A stretch of DNA of 64,000 nucleotides from Costus lasius. Its lineage: Eukaryota; Streptophyta; Magnoliopsida; Zingiberales; Costaceae. The notes under the pieces are model-generated. The model saw only the letters and a program-made list of their open reading frames with translations, ran no database searches and had not been told where the DNA came from. How positions within the stretch are numbered: position 1 is the stretch's first letter; each line of letters starts with the position of its first letter. This document shows, piece by piece, positions 34,571 to 47,900 of the stretch. The translations under genes and the position numbers were made by a program. The stretch lies in the NCBI GenBank assembly GCA_027563935.2, contig CM050454.1:43738596-43802595 (forward strand). Direction: 5' to 3'.

Positions 34571-36671
34571 ACTCACGAGTCTTTCTTTGACAAATGAAGA
34601 TTGCTTCAAATTTTAAGTTGTTCATGAGTCATGTATTGATATGACATTTATAAATCATTTTTCCTCCAATTTGTGAAATGTTGTTTATTATATAGATCTC
34701 TTAGTCAAAGGTGCCCTGATTTCAGGGGTAATTAATAACGAGTGCTTGCGCTCATTGGAAGCCAGAACCCATTAAACAAAAAGCTTTATTAATTTAAGCT
34801 GAATTTAATAAAGGTCATATTACATTTCAATGTAACACTTTTTGACCCCATAAACAAGTTGTCATGAAGGAGTAATGGGCTAAAAGGGTATAATGGGGAG
34901 AAGTCTCCTCCCATTGGCGCCTAAGGGCATAATGGGGAGGAGTTGGCGCATGTTGCTTCCTTTGGAAGGAATTGGCGTCTCCCCTTGCATGCTTAGATGG
35001 AAAGCTTGCCTCTATGGCAAGGCTTGTGGCATCTAAGGCATGATGGACTTCTATGGTAAGTCTTGGGCGATTGCAAGGTGTTTATGGAAAAGTCTTGGAG
35101 ACTTTCCAATGCCATAAACCCTAATTGCATCCACTCAACCCTAGCCGCCCCTCTTGATACTTGGCGCCTCTCCCCTTGTGTTGCCGCCCCTTGCTCCATA
35201 TATACTCTTGTATATGCGTGAGCAAAAGATGATGCAATCATCTTGGTGTGAGCAAGACACAAGGGCTTCAAGGGTTGGCGCAAGCATCCTTCCTCCTCTT
35301 CCAAAGCCGCAAGCAATCTTTTCTTCTTCCTCTTGACGCAAGGAGGACTTGTGCTTGGTGGCATCTCCTTCTACCCTCTTCATCCATTGGTGCATACTCT
35401 CTTGAAGGTGGCGCAAAGCTTGAAGAAGGAGCACAAGGCTTGGATCTTCTTCCTGAGGTTAGCACCGGGCGAGGAAGAAGAAAACTCGAGGCATCTGTGT
35501 GTGTGAGACTGCAGAGAGCGCACGCTTGGGTGCCTACCTCATTGACCTTCACGCTTGCTCTAGGTACTTACTATCTCATCGTGTCAACCCCCTCGCAAGA
35601 GATCTTCACTGGGTTTTTGGGACCGGCCTGTTTCGGGGATATTATTCCACTATGCCAATGTATTTGTGTTGATATGACTCTGAAAAATTATAAAATATCC
35701 TCGGGGCTTCCCAACAGTTGTAACAACCGAAAAACCATAGGGCTATGAAATTTGAACTAAAATTTTCACACCCCCTTGAAATCAGTAAAATTTTTATTCT
35801 TCCTATTTTAAATTCTGATTATTTTAAATAAATTTTTGTTGTGTTTTCAATTCTATGATAGTGTAAAACTTTCTTTGGGACTTAGGGAATGGTTTTTTTT
35901 TTTAATTCTGTAATGACTAGATGATTTTTTACTTTATTAGTTATTCTTTGAATGATAATTTTGCCTCTATGATTTATTTGCTTTGAAATTATTATTTGCA
36001 TATTTTAGGGTTTGTAATATGGACCGAGAGGTGATTTACAAACCTGGAACCCTTCGATTAGATCTAGAAACCTAGACTATGAGAGTAGCTAAGTCCTAGA
36101 ACCCTAATTCATGATGTTTATTTTACATGTGAGTATTGATTTTATTGTTTCAGATATGATAATATCGACGGAGAGGTGATTTTGATTGTTAGAACCCCTT
36201 AGGTAAAACCTGTAAAATTAAGATACGAGAGTATTTAATTTTACTTGAGAAGTAGACTTTGAGAGTTAGTTAAACCACGAGAGTGATTTTAATTTTCTTT
36301 GTCTGGTTTACTTTTATTTAACACTAAGCAGCAAGTCACGAGAGTGAAGGCTGTTCTGTGTAAATTGGACATCCGAGAAGAGACAATTTTTTTTAAGTAA
36401 GCTTTTCTTTATCATGATTTGAATAACTAATAAAAACTTTATTATATCTAGTCATGAGCATTAAAAAGTGATGAAACCTTAGTCCCAGTTTTCTTTCTCC
36501 AATTTTCGATGACAGATTTCGTTATTTCATTTATTTGTTTTTCCTTTATACCCATCGTACATCGATTGCTTAGCTAGTAAGAATTCAATTATTTGGTACT
36601 TAACATGTAGGTCTCTGTGGGTTTAATATCTTTTATTACTTCAATGTATCCGTACACTTACGGACACATCA

Positions 36672-37327
36672 ATCATCTACATATAGACATAGTACTACAA
36701 AAGGAGAGTTTGAGTCTTTAAAGTAGAGACAATTATCAGAGTCATTGATTTGAAAACCATATGACAACATAGATTTATCGAATTTCTCATGCCACTATTT
36801 AGGAGCTTGCTTAAGATCGTAAAGAGAATGGACCAGCTTGTAAAACTTTCCCTCATAGCCACTCATGACAAATCCTTCAAGCTAAGTCATATAAATTATC
36901 TCATCAAGGTTTCCGTGGAGAAAAGCATTTTTTACATTAATTTGGTGAATTATTAACTTATGAATTGAGGCAAGAGAAAGAAGGAACCTAATAGTAGTGA
37001 TCCTAGCAATTGGCGCATATGTATCAAAGTAGTCTATGTCGGCTTTCTAGGGTAAACCTTGGGCTACTAGACACACCTTATACTTCTCAACACACCCATC
37101 AGTTTTAATTTCTTCTTAAAAATCTATTTACAGCCTAAGGGTTTGTTGCTAGGAGGAAGGTCAGTTAAGATCCAGGTATTGTTACTAATTATGGATTGAA
37201 ATTCATTATTTATTGCTTCTTTCCAGAAAGGAGCATCAGGAGAACTAAGAGCTTCTTAGTATGATTTTGGTTTATCTTCAATCTTGTAAGTGTGAAGATC
37301 ACCCTGCTTTATGATTGATACTGGTCT
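36672..37327 (-). pseudogene. copia F pol remnant: RT N-terminal half
   Basis: In minus sense the remnant reads SSPDAPFWKEAINNEFQSI, then NNTWILTDLPPSNKPLGCK, FDTYAPIARITTIRFLLSLA, NAFLHGNLDEIIYMT, LHDLKQAP-like and LCLYVDD, with in-frame stops and shifts. These are copia reverse transcriptase blocks in order. It ends at the YVDD codons, where solo LTR C interrupts it. The other half is at 26560-27502. Confidence 0.85.
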
Positions 37328-38387
37328 TGAAAGTAGGAACTAGCCTTGGTGCTCACGATAATGGAGGAGGGAAAGGGAGAGAGGGATAGACTTACTAATG
37401 AAGGCCAAATCACTTCCCTGATCACCTAGTTTTAAGAAAATCATGTCTTGCATGGCCGGCCACATTAGCTCCTCATTTTTGAAGTGGCACCTCCATTAGG
37501 CACCAAGGCCAAGGGCCCAAGCCTCGGCCAAGGATTAAAGAACATTGCTTCCTCTCTTATAGAGTTTATCCATGCCTTAGTTCATTGAGTTGTTGGCCTA
37601 ATGAGGTGATCCATCCTATATATGTGTCTCTCTCTTGTTGGACACATGTGCCTATGGCACCTCTTGGTTTAGCTCTAAACTCAATGAGCTCCATCTAGAG
37701 CTTATCCATGATCTAGGCCTCCAATACAAGTCTCATAGGCACCCCCAAGCCCTATAGCTTATCCCTTATTAGACCTAAAGCCCAATTAGCTTCTCCAGAT
37801 CATGGGAATAGGTGCCTAGCCTCATTCTTCTTATAGATTGAATCATATGAACCGTCCATTCAATCTTGCTCTGATCTGACATGTCCAATTATCCAAATGG
37901 ACTTGAATTAATCCATAATTTGATCCAAGGCTCCTAGATACAACGTAATCTTCAAGTGTCTATGTGTTTGACTATGTAGGTCCCATATGACATTGGCAAT
38001 GATGATCAGATAGATCATCATAAGCAGTGAATGGCCTCTAGCAAAGTATCGCTGCTATCCAAGCCATAGGAATATGTTGTCATCGGACAATGCCTAAGGA
38101 GCGACAAAGTTTCTATATATGCAATACAATCCCTTTGCCTTTATATAATCCTAGACTGGATAAGTGTGCCATACTTGCTATTTCAATCATGTGGGAAATC
38201 TAATCTCCTGGGTATGGTCATACATTCTCAGTTAAACACCCACGGTGGGGACCCTAAATTATCAAACTCCGTGTGGGAAGGAAGAGGCAAATCCTCTATT
38301 GATCACTCATATTTCACATATGACTTATGACATATCCAATGACAGTTGTTATGACTCCCCAATTACATAGAAGAGTTAGGTTGTATC
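37328..38387 (-). mobile_element. H: Angela-like LTR, partial
   Basis: In minus sense this ends ACTAGTTCC-like text and CCTACTTTCA at 37328, and it runs right until E2 interrupts it at 38388. Phrases such as GATACAACCTAAC and TGACCATACCCAGG align it with solo LTR E. It is a different subfamily. Its far end lies outside the window or was lost. Confidence 0.55.
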
Positions 38388-38862
38388 TATTGGGAAACCC
38401 CGGGGATATTTTATAATTTTTAGGGATAGAGTTTACACAAATACATTGCACAGCGGAATCAATATCCCCGAAACAGGCCAGTCCCAAAATCCCAGTGAAG
38501 ATCGCATGCGAGAGAGTTGACACAATGAGATAGAAAATACCTTAAAGTAAGATGAGGCCAATGTCGAGATAGGCGCCCAAGCGTGCGCCCTCTACAGTCT
38601 CACACGCACAGATGCCTCGAGTCCTCTTCTTCCACGCCCGGTGCTAGCCTCGGGAAGAAGATCCAAGCCTTTGTCACCTTCTTCAAGCCTTGTGCCACCT
38701 CCAAGGATGAAGCGCTAAAGAAGAAGATGAGGAGAAGGAGAAGCCGCCAAGGTGAAGTCCCTCTTGTGCCAAGAGGAGAGGAAGAAGACTACTTGCGGCT
38801 TGATGGAAGAGGAAGAGGTGCGCCTATGTCTCCCTTGCTCTCGCCCGTCTTAGTGTTCTCAC
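38388..38862 (-). mobile_element. E2: Angela-like LTR, left part
   Basis: This is the minus-strand 3' portion of an E-type LTR. Its end is mutated (TATTGGGAAACCCCG for TGTTGGG). It is interrupted after CTCAC by D2 and resumes at 57034. Confidence 0.75.
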
Positions 38863-40545
38863 TGAAAGTTCCCTAAGGGGGAGGGAAACCCTAAAGCATG
38901 CGCATATAAAGCTTGCATGGGCGGAAGCAAGGGTTTCTAAAGGAATCGCATGCATGTCATATGATCAACTTCTTAAAAACTTGTATACAGAAGAAAATTC
39001 ATACCGATGCCATTTCTTGGATGGCGTCTTGGAAGCAGAGAACAAAGTGGTTCTCCTCCAAAGCGTGCGCACACAAGGTGATAGATCGCCTACTTTCTTG
39101 TTGCTCCTTGTGCTAGCAATGATCCAAGATCTCCTGATCGAATGAAGGGAGAAGAGATGATCTTTCTTGCTTGGTCGAATCCTTCTCTTGTCGTCAACAC
39201 TCACACACGAGAGTGAGTCGTAGTGAGCAAGGGGGCGAGAGGCGAGAATAGGGAGACCTATTCGAACGTGAGGCGTGGTCTCATTTTGAGATCATGGCTT
39301 CTAAAAATAGCAAGCCACCACATGCGATCATGTGTTCACACCAAGTGAACGATCGCAATTTCCTCTCCCCTTGAACCATGCGCTCACTTGATGAGCCGGT
39401 TCATTTCATTTGGTTCAAGGACCAAATTAAGCCAAGCCTTGATCCAGATCACATTAAACCAAAAGGCTCAAGATCTGACCATTCATCTCTTGATGCTCTT
39501 GATCTCACCGATCTAGCATCCAATCTCTCGATCGAAGCTTACCGATCTCAAGCCCTAATCAATCAAACATGATCAGACCAGATCTCACTTACAATCAGAG
39601 TTTAAATCCCATTAAACTGAACCAAAACAATTCAGTCCACACGATCTGACTCAAGTAAGCTATATAATCAAATTGTGCGACCCTAAGGGTTTCCTTTAAA
39701 TGTCGGTAACGATAACTTACGTTATCACGACCAGTGAGGGGTATCTAGCAACACATCACTGTCTCCCGATATAAAGGAAAGAGTCTTCCAAGACTACACC
39801 CAAACCACAGCACAAGTGTGAACCCAAGTCACTTGACATATGTGTTTCCTTTGCCACTGGATGTTCTTATTGGACAAGCGTGTCAAGCCTGTAATTCCAA
39901 TATGATGAGAATGATTAGATCAGATGAAACATAGTCATCTGGGTATGGCCATACACTTTCTCAATCATCTCATACAGGGGGCCCCTATAGAACATCACAC
40001 TCCAATCAAGGAGACGGCAATTCTATATCTATCACTAGTGCCCTAACATGACTCATGGTCACTATCCAAGATAGTCTATAACCATTATGTTTCAAATGAT
40101 ATTGAACTACCTCAAAACAATGCCAATCATCATTTAGAAACACAAGTGATCTTAAGTCAGAGGAAATATGCCACTTGTTTGCATATAAGGATTATTCACA
40201 TTGTGACAAGCAATTGAATATCCTAAGTAGGGTCTGTCCAGTACATCCAATGTACCCATGAGTCTACATCTTATTCCATGCTCGAAGCATCCTATAAGAT
40301 TAGAACACATATTAGTCTCAATCATATCAAGGCTGTCTCATGTTCACCAAGATATCTCGACTAAGGACAAAACTGCATGGCAGCCAAGCTGAACAGCATT
40401 GAGACATTATTCAGAAGTATACATATTACAGCAGATGATGTAACAACCTGAATAACAACCATTGCCTTTATAAACATAGAGTTTATACATGATACTGATA
40501 TAATCCCAAGGCCTCAAACATTAGCCTTAAGGGCATACCCCAACA
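38863..40545 (-). repeat. D2 3' LTR
   Basis: In plus orientation it runs from TGAAAGTTCCCTAAGG to GGGCATACCCCAACA. The polypurine tract abuts its right edge. Confidence 0.92.
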
Positions 40546-40565
40546 ATCTCCCACTTGCACTTAAT

Positions 40566-43207
40566 CTAATGGTTGAGAAATCTCAAACCCATATTATTAC
40601 AGTGCTTCACATGCTTCTGCTGCGCCAGAGGCTTTGTAAGCGGGTCAGCTAGATTGTCATCTGTATGAACCTTGCAGACTTTGATCTCGCCACGATCAAT
40701 GATCTCCCGGATCAAGTGAAACCTTCTCTGTATGTGCTTGGACTTCTGGTGCGACCGTGGTTCCTTTGCTTGTGCTATAGCTCCAGTGTTATCACAGAAG
40801 ATAACCAAAGGATCTGCACTCGAAGGAACAACACCAAGTTCCTGAACGAACTTACGAATCCACACTGCCTCCTTGGATGCTTCTGAGGCTGCAACATACT
40901 CGGCTTATGTTGTGGAATCAGCAACAATTGACTGTTTGAAACTTTTCCACACCACTGCACCTCCATTCAAGCTAAAAACATAGCCTGATTGCGATCGGAA
41001 ATCATCCTGGTCAGATTGGAACGAAGCGTCAGTATATCCTTCAATACTGAGTTCTTCCTGACCTCCATATATCAAGAACATATCTTTGGTCCTCCGAAGA
41101 TATTTCAAAATGTTCTTGACTGCAATCCAGTGTGCCTTCCCTGGATTACTTTGGAATCGACTGGTCACGCTTAACCCGTAAGCAACGTCTGGGCGAGTAC
41201 ACAACATCGCATACATAATGGACCCAATAGCCGAAGCATAAGGCGTATTGTCCATTTCATCTTTCTCAGTCTGTGTTTGTGGACACTGACTCTTTGAAAG
41301 ATTCAGACCATGTCTGATTGGAAGATATCCTCTTTTAGAATTTTCTAAATGGAATCTCTCCAGGACTTTATCGATGTAAGTACTCTGGCACAGCCCGAGA
41401 AGCCTCTTAGATCTATCTCTGTAGATCTTCACACCTAATACATAGGCTGCTTCTCCTAAATCTTTCATCTGGAAACATTTTCTTAACCATGCTTTGACCG
41501 CATGTAGTTCAGGAATATCGTTTCCAATGATTAAGATATCATCGACGTAGAAGACTAGGAAAGTAATCACGCTCCCACTAAACCTCTTATATACACACGG
41601 GTCATCTTCATTCTTGATGAAACCAAACTTACAGATTGCTTCATCAAAACGAATATTCCAGCTTCTTGATGCTTGTTTAAGTCCATAAATGGACTTCTTT
41701 AATTTGCATATTTTATGACGATCCGATGGATTAGTGAAACCTTCAGGTTGTGTCATATACACATCCTCATCTAATTTTCCATTAAGGAAAGCGGTCTTCA
41801 CGTCCATTTGCCAGATCTCATAATCATAATATGCCGCTATCGCGAGAATAATCCGAATAGACTTGAACATGGCTACAGGAGAGAAAGTTTCATCATAATC
41901 TATCCCGTAGATTTGTTTGAAACCTTTCGCAACTAGCCTGCCTTTATAGGTAACCACGTTACCATCCATGTCAATCTTCTTCTTGAAGATCCATTTACAG
42001 CCTATAGGGATTACTCCCGGAGGCGGATCAACCAAATCCCAAACTTGGTTATCTGACATGGAGTCCATCTCGGCTCGCATAGCTTCAAGCCATCTCGCTG
42101 ATTCCGGTCCACTGACCGCATCCGCATAAGTGAGGGGTTCATCATCAATGATGTAGACTCCGTCATAGCGCTCAGGCTGTCGACGAATCCTTCCCGATCT
42201 TCGTGGTTCCCGTGATATCTGAGCCTCAGGTTGTTCTGTAACCTGATCTACTGGCTCAGGCTCATCCAACTGTGCTTGACTACTTTATCCTTCTTCTGGA
42301 TTCTCATCCAGCTTTATTTCTCTCCCACTGGCTTCTCGCAGAAGAAATTCTTTCTCAAGAAAAATAGCCGTCCGAGCAACAAATACTTTGTTCTCTTTGG
42401 GATCGTAGAAATAATAACCCTTAGTTTCCTTAGGGTAACCGACAAAGATACATTTCTCAGATCTGCTCTCTAGTTTCCCAGAGGCGAGCTTTTTGACATA
42501 AGCCTCGCAACCCCAGATCTTAACAAATGTCAAGCTTGGCTGTTTCCCATACCATAACTCATATGGAGTCTTTGAAACGGCCTTGGATGGCACTCGGTTT
42601 AGTACCTTTGCAGCTGTTTCCAGTGCAAATCCCCAAAAGGAGTAAGGTAGAGTAGCCTGACTCATCATAGAACGAACCATATCCAGTAATGTTCTATTTC
42701 TCCTCTCGGACACACCATTCCATTGCGGTGTTCCTGGCGGAGTGAGCTGTGAGATAATCCCACACTCCTTCAGATAGTCAGTAAACTCATGACTCAAGTA
42801 TTCTCCACCTCGATCTGAGCGAAGTGCCTTGATATTTCGGCCTAGCTGATTCTGTACTTCATTTTTGAACTCTTTGAACTTGTCAAAAGATTCACTCTTA
42901 TGTCTCATTAGATAGACATAACCATACCTACTGAAATCATCAGTAAAGGTAATGAAGTATGAATAGCCACCTCTGGCATGTTTACTAAATGGCCCACACA
43001 CATCACTGTGAATGAGGTCAAGTAAACCTGAAGCCCTTTGACCTTTGTTGGAAAAAGGAGACTTCGTCATTTTACCCAATAAACAAGCTTTGCATGTATC
43101 AAGCTCCTCATAGGAGAATGATCCCAGCAGTCCATGGTCATGCAACCGCTTAATGCGCTTCTTGTTAATATGGCCTAAACGACTATGCCATAGCAAGGTG
43201 CTGTCAT
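40566..43207 (-). pseudogene. D2 pol: integrase, RT and RNase H (broken)
   Basis: One frame continues from the D3 insertion point to a stop at 40566. It shows the integrase zinc motif (HSRLGH, later CKAC), the catalytic D, D and E blocks (DVCGPF, SDRGGEY, SERRNR), RT with FYVDDILIIG (YVDD codons at 41538-41549), and RNase H through DNTGAIAQ and DNLADPLTK. Two nonsense codons interrupt it: TAA 42285-42287 (CAA in relatives) and TAA 40905-40907 (GAA in D3). The close match to Angela RT and RNase H places the family. Confidence 0.92.
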
Positions 43208-44890
43208 TGAAAGTCCCCTTAACAAAGGGGGCGAAACCCTAGATAGGCGCATATGGAGGTTTTCATGCAGCGGAAGGGGTTTCTAGGATCTTTTTCATAT
43301 TATATGATCAACTTATAAGTGATTGCAAATAAGAATCAAGGAATCGATTCTCACCAAAGCCATTGCTTGGATGGCGTCTAGGAAGAAGAGACTCAAGCGC
43401 TTCTCCTCCAAATGGTGCGCACACAAATGATGTCGCCTACTCCCTTAGTGCTCCTTGTGCTAGCAAGGTTCTAAGGAGTTCTTGTCGAGTGAAAGGGATG
43501 AGAAGATTTTTCCTTCTTGGCTGAATCCTCACGAAGCTTCAAGGTGTCGCCACACACGAAAACGTCAAAAGGAATCTCAGGAAAGGCGAGAATAGAACTC
43601 ACTTCTATTCGAACGTGAAGCGTGTCTCATGTGGAGATCATGGTTTCCAAAAATAGAAACCCACATACGCTTAAACGTTCACGCCAAGTGAACTAGTCGT
43701 TACACCCTCTCCCCTTGAACCATGCGCTCACTTGATGAGCTGGTTCATTTTGATTTGGTTCAAATACCAATCAAGCCAAGCCTTTAGTCCAGATCAAATT
43801 AAACCCTAAGGTTCCAGATCTAACCGTTCATCTCTTGATGCACCCTGATCTCACCGATCTAGCATCCATTCTCTCGATCGAAGCTTACCGATCTCAAGCC
43901 CTAATCAATCAAACATGATCAGACCAGATCTCACTCACAATCAGAGATTAAATCCCTTTAAACTGAACCCTGACAATTCAGTCCACACGATCTGACTTAA
44001 GTAAGCCATATCATCAAATTGTGCGACTCTAAGGGTTTCCTTTAAATGTCGGTAACGATAACTTACGTTATCACGATCAGTGAGGGGTATCTAGCAACAC
44101 ATCACTGTCTCCCAATATAAAGGAAAGAGTCTTCCAAGACTACACCCAAACCACAGCACAAGTGTGAATCCATTTCACAAGGCATACATGATTCCTTTGC
44201 CACTGGATGTTCTTATTGGACAAGCGTGTCAAGCCTGTAGCTCCAATATGATGAACATGATTAGATCAGATGAACATAGTCACCTGGGTATGGCCATACA
44301 CTTTCTCAATCATCTCATCCAGGGGGCCCCTTTAGAACATCACACTCCTTAAACAAGGAGACGGCAATCCAATATCTATCACTAGTGCCCTAACCTGACT
44401 CATGATCATTATCCAAGATAGTCTATAACCATTATGTTTCAAATGATATTGAACTACCTCAAAACAATGACAATCATCATTTAGAAACACAAGTGATCTC
44501 AAGTCAGAGGACATGTGCCACTTGTTGCAATCAAGGATTATTCACATTGTGACAAGCAATTGAATATCCTAGTAGGGTCTGTCCAGTACATCCAATGTAC
44601 CTATGAGTCTATATCTTATTCCATGCTCGAAGCATCCTATAAGATTAGAACACATATTAGTCTCAATCATATCAAGGCTGTCTCATATTCACCAAGATAT
44701 CGCGACTAAGGACATATAGCATGTCAGCCTAGCTGAACAGCTTTGAGACATTATTCAGAAGCACACTTATTGCTGCAGACAATGTAACAAACTGAATAAC
44801 AACCATTGCCTTTATAAACTTAAGAGTTTATACATTATACTGAAAGAATCCCAAGGCCTCAAACATTAGCCTTAAGGGCATACCTCAACA
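43208..44890 (-). repeat. D3 3' LTR
   Basis: It runs from TGAAAGTCCCCTTAAC to GGGCATACCTCAACA in plus orientation and is followed by polypurine tract complement ATCTCCCACTT. Confidence 0.93.
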
Positions 44891-44910
44891 ATCTCCCACT
44901 TGCACTTAAT

Positions 44911-47900
44911 CTAATGGTTGAGAAATCTCAAACCCATATTATTACAGTGCTTCTCATGCTTCTGCTGCGCCAGAGGCTTGGTAAGCGGGTCAGCCAGATT
45001 GTCATCTGTATGAACCTTGCAGACTTTGATCTCACCACGATCAATAATCTCCCGGATCAAGTGAAACCATCTCTGTATGTGCTTGGACTTCTGGTGCGAC
45101 CGTGGTTCCTTTGCTTGTGCGATTGCTCCAGTGTTATCACAGAAGATAACCAAAGGATCTGCACTCGAAGGAACAACACCAAGTTCCTGAACGAACTTGC
45201 GAATCCACACTGCCTCCTTGGATGCTTCCGAGGCTGCAACATACTCGGCTTCTGTTGTGGAATCAGCAACGATAGACTGTTTGAAACTTTTTCACACCAC
45301 TGCTCCTCCATTCAAGCTAAAAACATAGCCTGATTGCGATCGGAAATCATCCTGGTCCGATTGGAACGAAGCGTCAGTATATCCTTCTATACTGAGTTCT
45401 TCCTGACCACCATATACCAAGAACATATCTTTGGTCCTCCGCAGATATTTTAAAATGTTCTTGACTGCAATCCAGTGTGCCTGACCTGGATTACTTTGGA
45501 ATCGACTGGTCACGCTTAACCCGTAAGCGACGTCTGGGCGAGTACACAACATCGCATACATAATGGACCCAATAGCCGAAGCATAAGGCGTATTGTCCAT
45601 TTCATCTTTCTCAGTCTGTGTTTGTGGACACTGACTCTTTAAAAGATTCAGACCATGTCTGACTGGAAGATATCCTCTTTTAGAATTCTCTAAATGGAAT
45701 CTCTCCAGGACTTTATCGATGTAAGTACTCTGGCACAGCCCGAGAAGCCTCTTAGATCTATCCCTGTAATAGGCTGCTTCTCCTAGATCTTTCATCTGGA
45801 AACATTTTCTTAACCATGCTTTAACAGCATGCAGTTCAGGAATATCGTTTCCAATGATTAAGATATCATCGACGTAGAGGACTAGGAAAGTAATCACGCT
45901 CCCACTAAACCTCTTATATACACACGGGTCATCTTCATTCTTGATGAAACCAAACTCAGAGATTGATTCATCAAAACGAATATTCCAGCTCCTAGATGCT
46001 TGTTTAAGTCCATAAATGGACTTCTTTAACTTGCATATTTTATGACGATCTGATGGATTAGTGAAACCTTCAGGTTGTGTCATATACACATCCTCATCCA
46101 GTTTTCCATTAAGGAAAGCCGTCTTCACATCCATCTGCCAGATCTCATAATCGTAATATGCTGCTATCGCGAGAATAATCCGAATAGACTTGAACATGGC
46201 TACAGGAGAGAAAGTTTCATCATAATCTATCCCATAGATTTGTTTGAAACCTTTCGCAACTAGCCTGCCTTTATAGGTAACCACGTTACCATCCATGTCT
46301 ATCTTCTTCTTGAAGATCCATTTACAGCCTATAGGGATAACTCCCGGAGGCGGATCAACCAAATCCCAGACTTGATTATCTAACATGGAGTCCATCTCGG
46401 CTCGCATAGCTTCAAGCCATCTCGCTGACTCCGGTCCATTGACCGCATCCGCATAAGTAAGGGGTTCATCATGATCAATGATGTAGACTCCGTCATAGCG
46501 CTCAGGCTGTCGACGAATCCTTCCCGATCTTCATGGTTCCCGTGATATCTGAGCCTCAGGTTGTTCAATAACCTGTTCTACCGGCTCAGGCTCATCCAAC
46601 TGTGCTTGACTACTTTGTCCTTCCTCTGGATTCTCATCCAGCTGTATTTCTCTCCCACTGGCCTCTTGCAGAAGAAACTCCTTCTCAAGAAAAATGGCCG
46701 TCCGAGCAACAAATACCTTGTTCTCTTTGGAATCGTAGAAATAATAACCCTTAGTTTCCTTAGGGTAACCGACAAAGATGCATTTATCAGATCTGCTCTC
46801 TAGTTTCCCAGAGGCGAGCTTTTTGACATAAGCCTCACAACCCCAGATCTTAATAAATGTCAAGCTCGGCTATTTCCCATACCATAATTCGTATGGAGTC
46901 TTTGAAACTGCCTTGGATGGCACTCGGTTTAGTACCTTTGCAGCTGTTTCCAGTGCAAATCCCCAAAAGGAGTAAGGTAGAGTAGCCTGACTCATCATAG
47001 AACGAACCATATCCAGTAAGGTTCTGTTCCTCCTCTCGGACACACCATTCCATTGCGGTGTTCCTGGCGGAGTGAGCTGTGAGATAATCCCACACTCCTT
47101 CAGATAGTCAGTAAATTCTCGACTTAGGTATTCTCCACCTCGATCAGAACGAAGTGCCTTGATATTTCGGCCTAGCTGATTCTGTACTTCATTCTTGAAC
47201 TCTTTGAATTTGTCAAAAGATTCACTTTTATGTCTCATTAGATAGACATACCCATATCTACTGAAATCATTAGTAAAGGTAATGAAGTATGAATAGCTAC
47301 CTCTGGCATGTTTACTAAATGGCCCACACACATCACTGTGTATAAGGTCAAGTAAACCTGAAGCCCTTTGACCTTTGTTAAGAAAAGGAGACTTCGTCAT
47401 TTTGCCCAATAAACAAGCTTTGCATGTATCAATCTCCTCATAGGAGAATGATCCCAGCAGTCCATGGTCATGCAACCGCTTAATGCGTTTCTTGTTAATA
47501 TGGCCTAAACGACTATGCCATAGCAAGGTGCTGTCATCAGCATACTTGGCTTTCTTATTATCAATATTTTGTATAGAACATTCCATGTCCAACATGAATA
47601 ACCCATTGTTAATTGACCCAGTAGCATAAACAATATTATCAAGAGAAAGATAACACTTTGAAGTCTTGCATTCAAAGGAAAACCCCTTCCTGACAAGAGC
47701 AGGAATGGAGATAATATTTATAGTAATGCTTGGTACAAAATAACAATTGTTTAGTTCTAATACAAGTCCAGATGGTAATGAGATGTAATATTCTCCTACA
47801 GCAACAGCAGCAACCCGTGCCCCATTTCCAACTCGTAGGTCCACCTCATGCTGTCCCACCTGTCTTCTTCTCTTGAGTTCCTGTACATTTGAACAAATGT

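Larger units (their letters stand above)
31003..34852. mobile_element. G: 3.85 kb solo LTR or LARD-like insertion in E
   Basis: Exact target duplication AACAA occurs at 30998-31002 and 34853-34857. The empty site is seen in E2, where CCCAATAACAAGTTGTCATG is continuous near 57394-57413 in reverse complement. The element starts TGTTGAACC and ends CCCATA. It has no coding region. It is a mosaic of a purine-rich block (31320-32050) and several tandem repeats, which suits a long LTR more than an internal region. Confidence 0.72.
29897..35716 (+). mobile_element. E: Angela-like solo LTR, interrupted by G
   Basis: Ends TGTTGGTGTATATGCCC and GGGGCTTCCCAACA follow the Angela/BARE LTR pattern. The host parts, 29897-31002 and 34858-35716, total about 1.97 kb. 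They match a minus-strand relative (E2) at 38388-38862 and 57039-57758. Flanks ACTGT and GTTGT form only an imperfect duplication. No internal coding region is present. Confidence 0.78.
27503..36671 (+). mobile_element. C: solo LTR of an element B relative, itself interrupted
   Basis: Ends TGATGACTCAAAAATTTATA and CGGACACATCA are flanked by target duplications ATCAT (27498-27502 and 36672-36676). The host parts, 27503-28187 and 35717-36671, align with the element B LTR, including GGACCGAGAGGTGATTT and the final GTACTTAACATGTAGGTCTC block. Together they make about 1.64 kb, one LTR length, with no internal region. It is therefore a solo LTR. It sits between the YVDD and DILIL codons of copia F. 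Confidence 0.86.

Noticed and set aside
29897..35716. D1, E and C as parts of one long element
   Set aside because: Each has its own LTR-type ends. D1 has an exact TTACT duplication and C an exact ATCAT duplication, so they are separate insertions.
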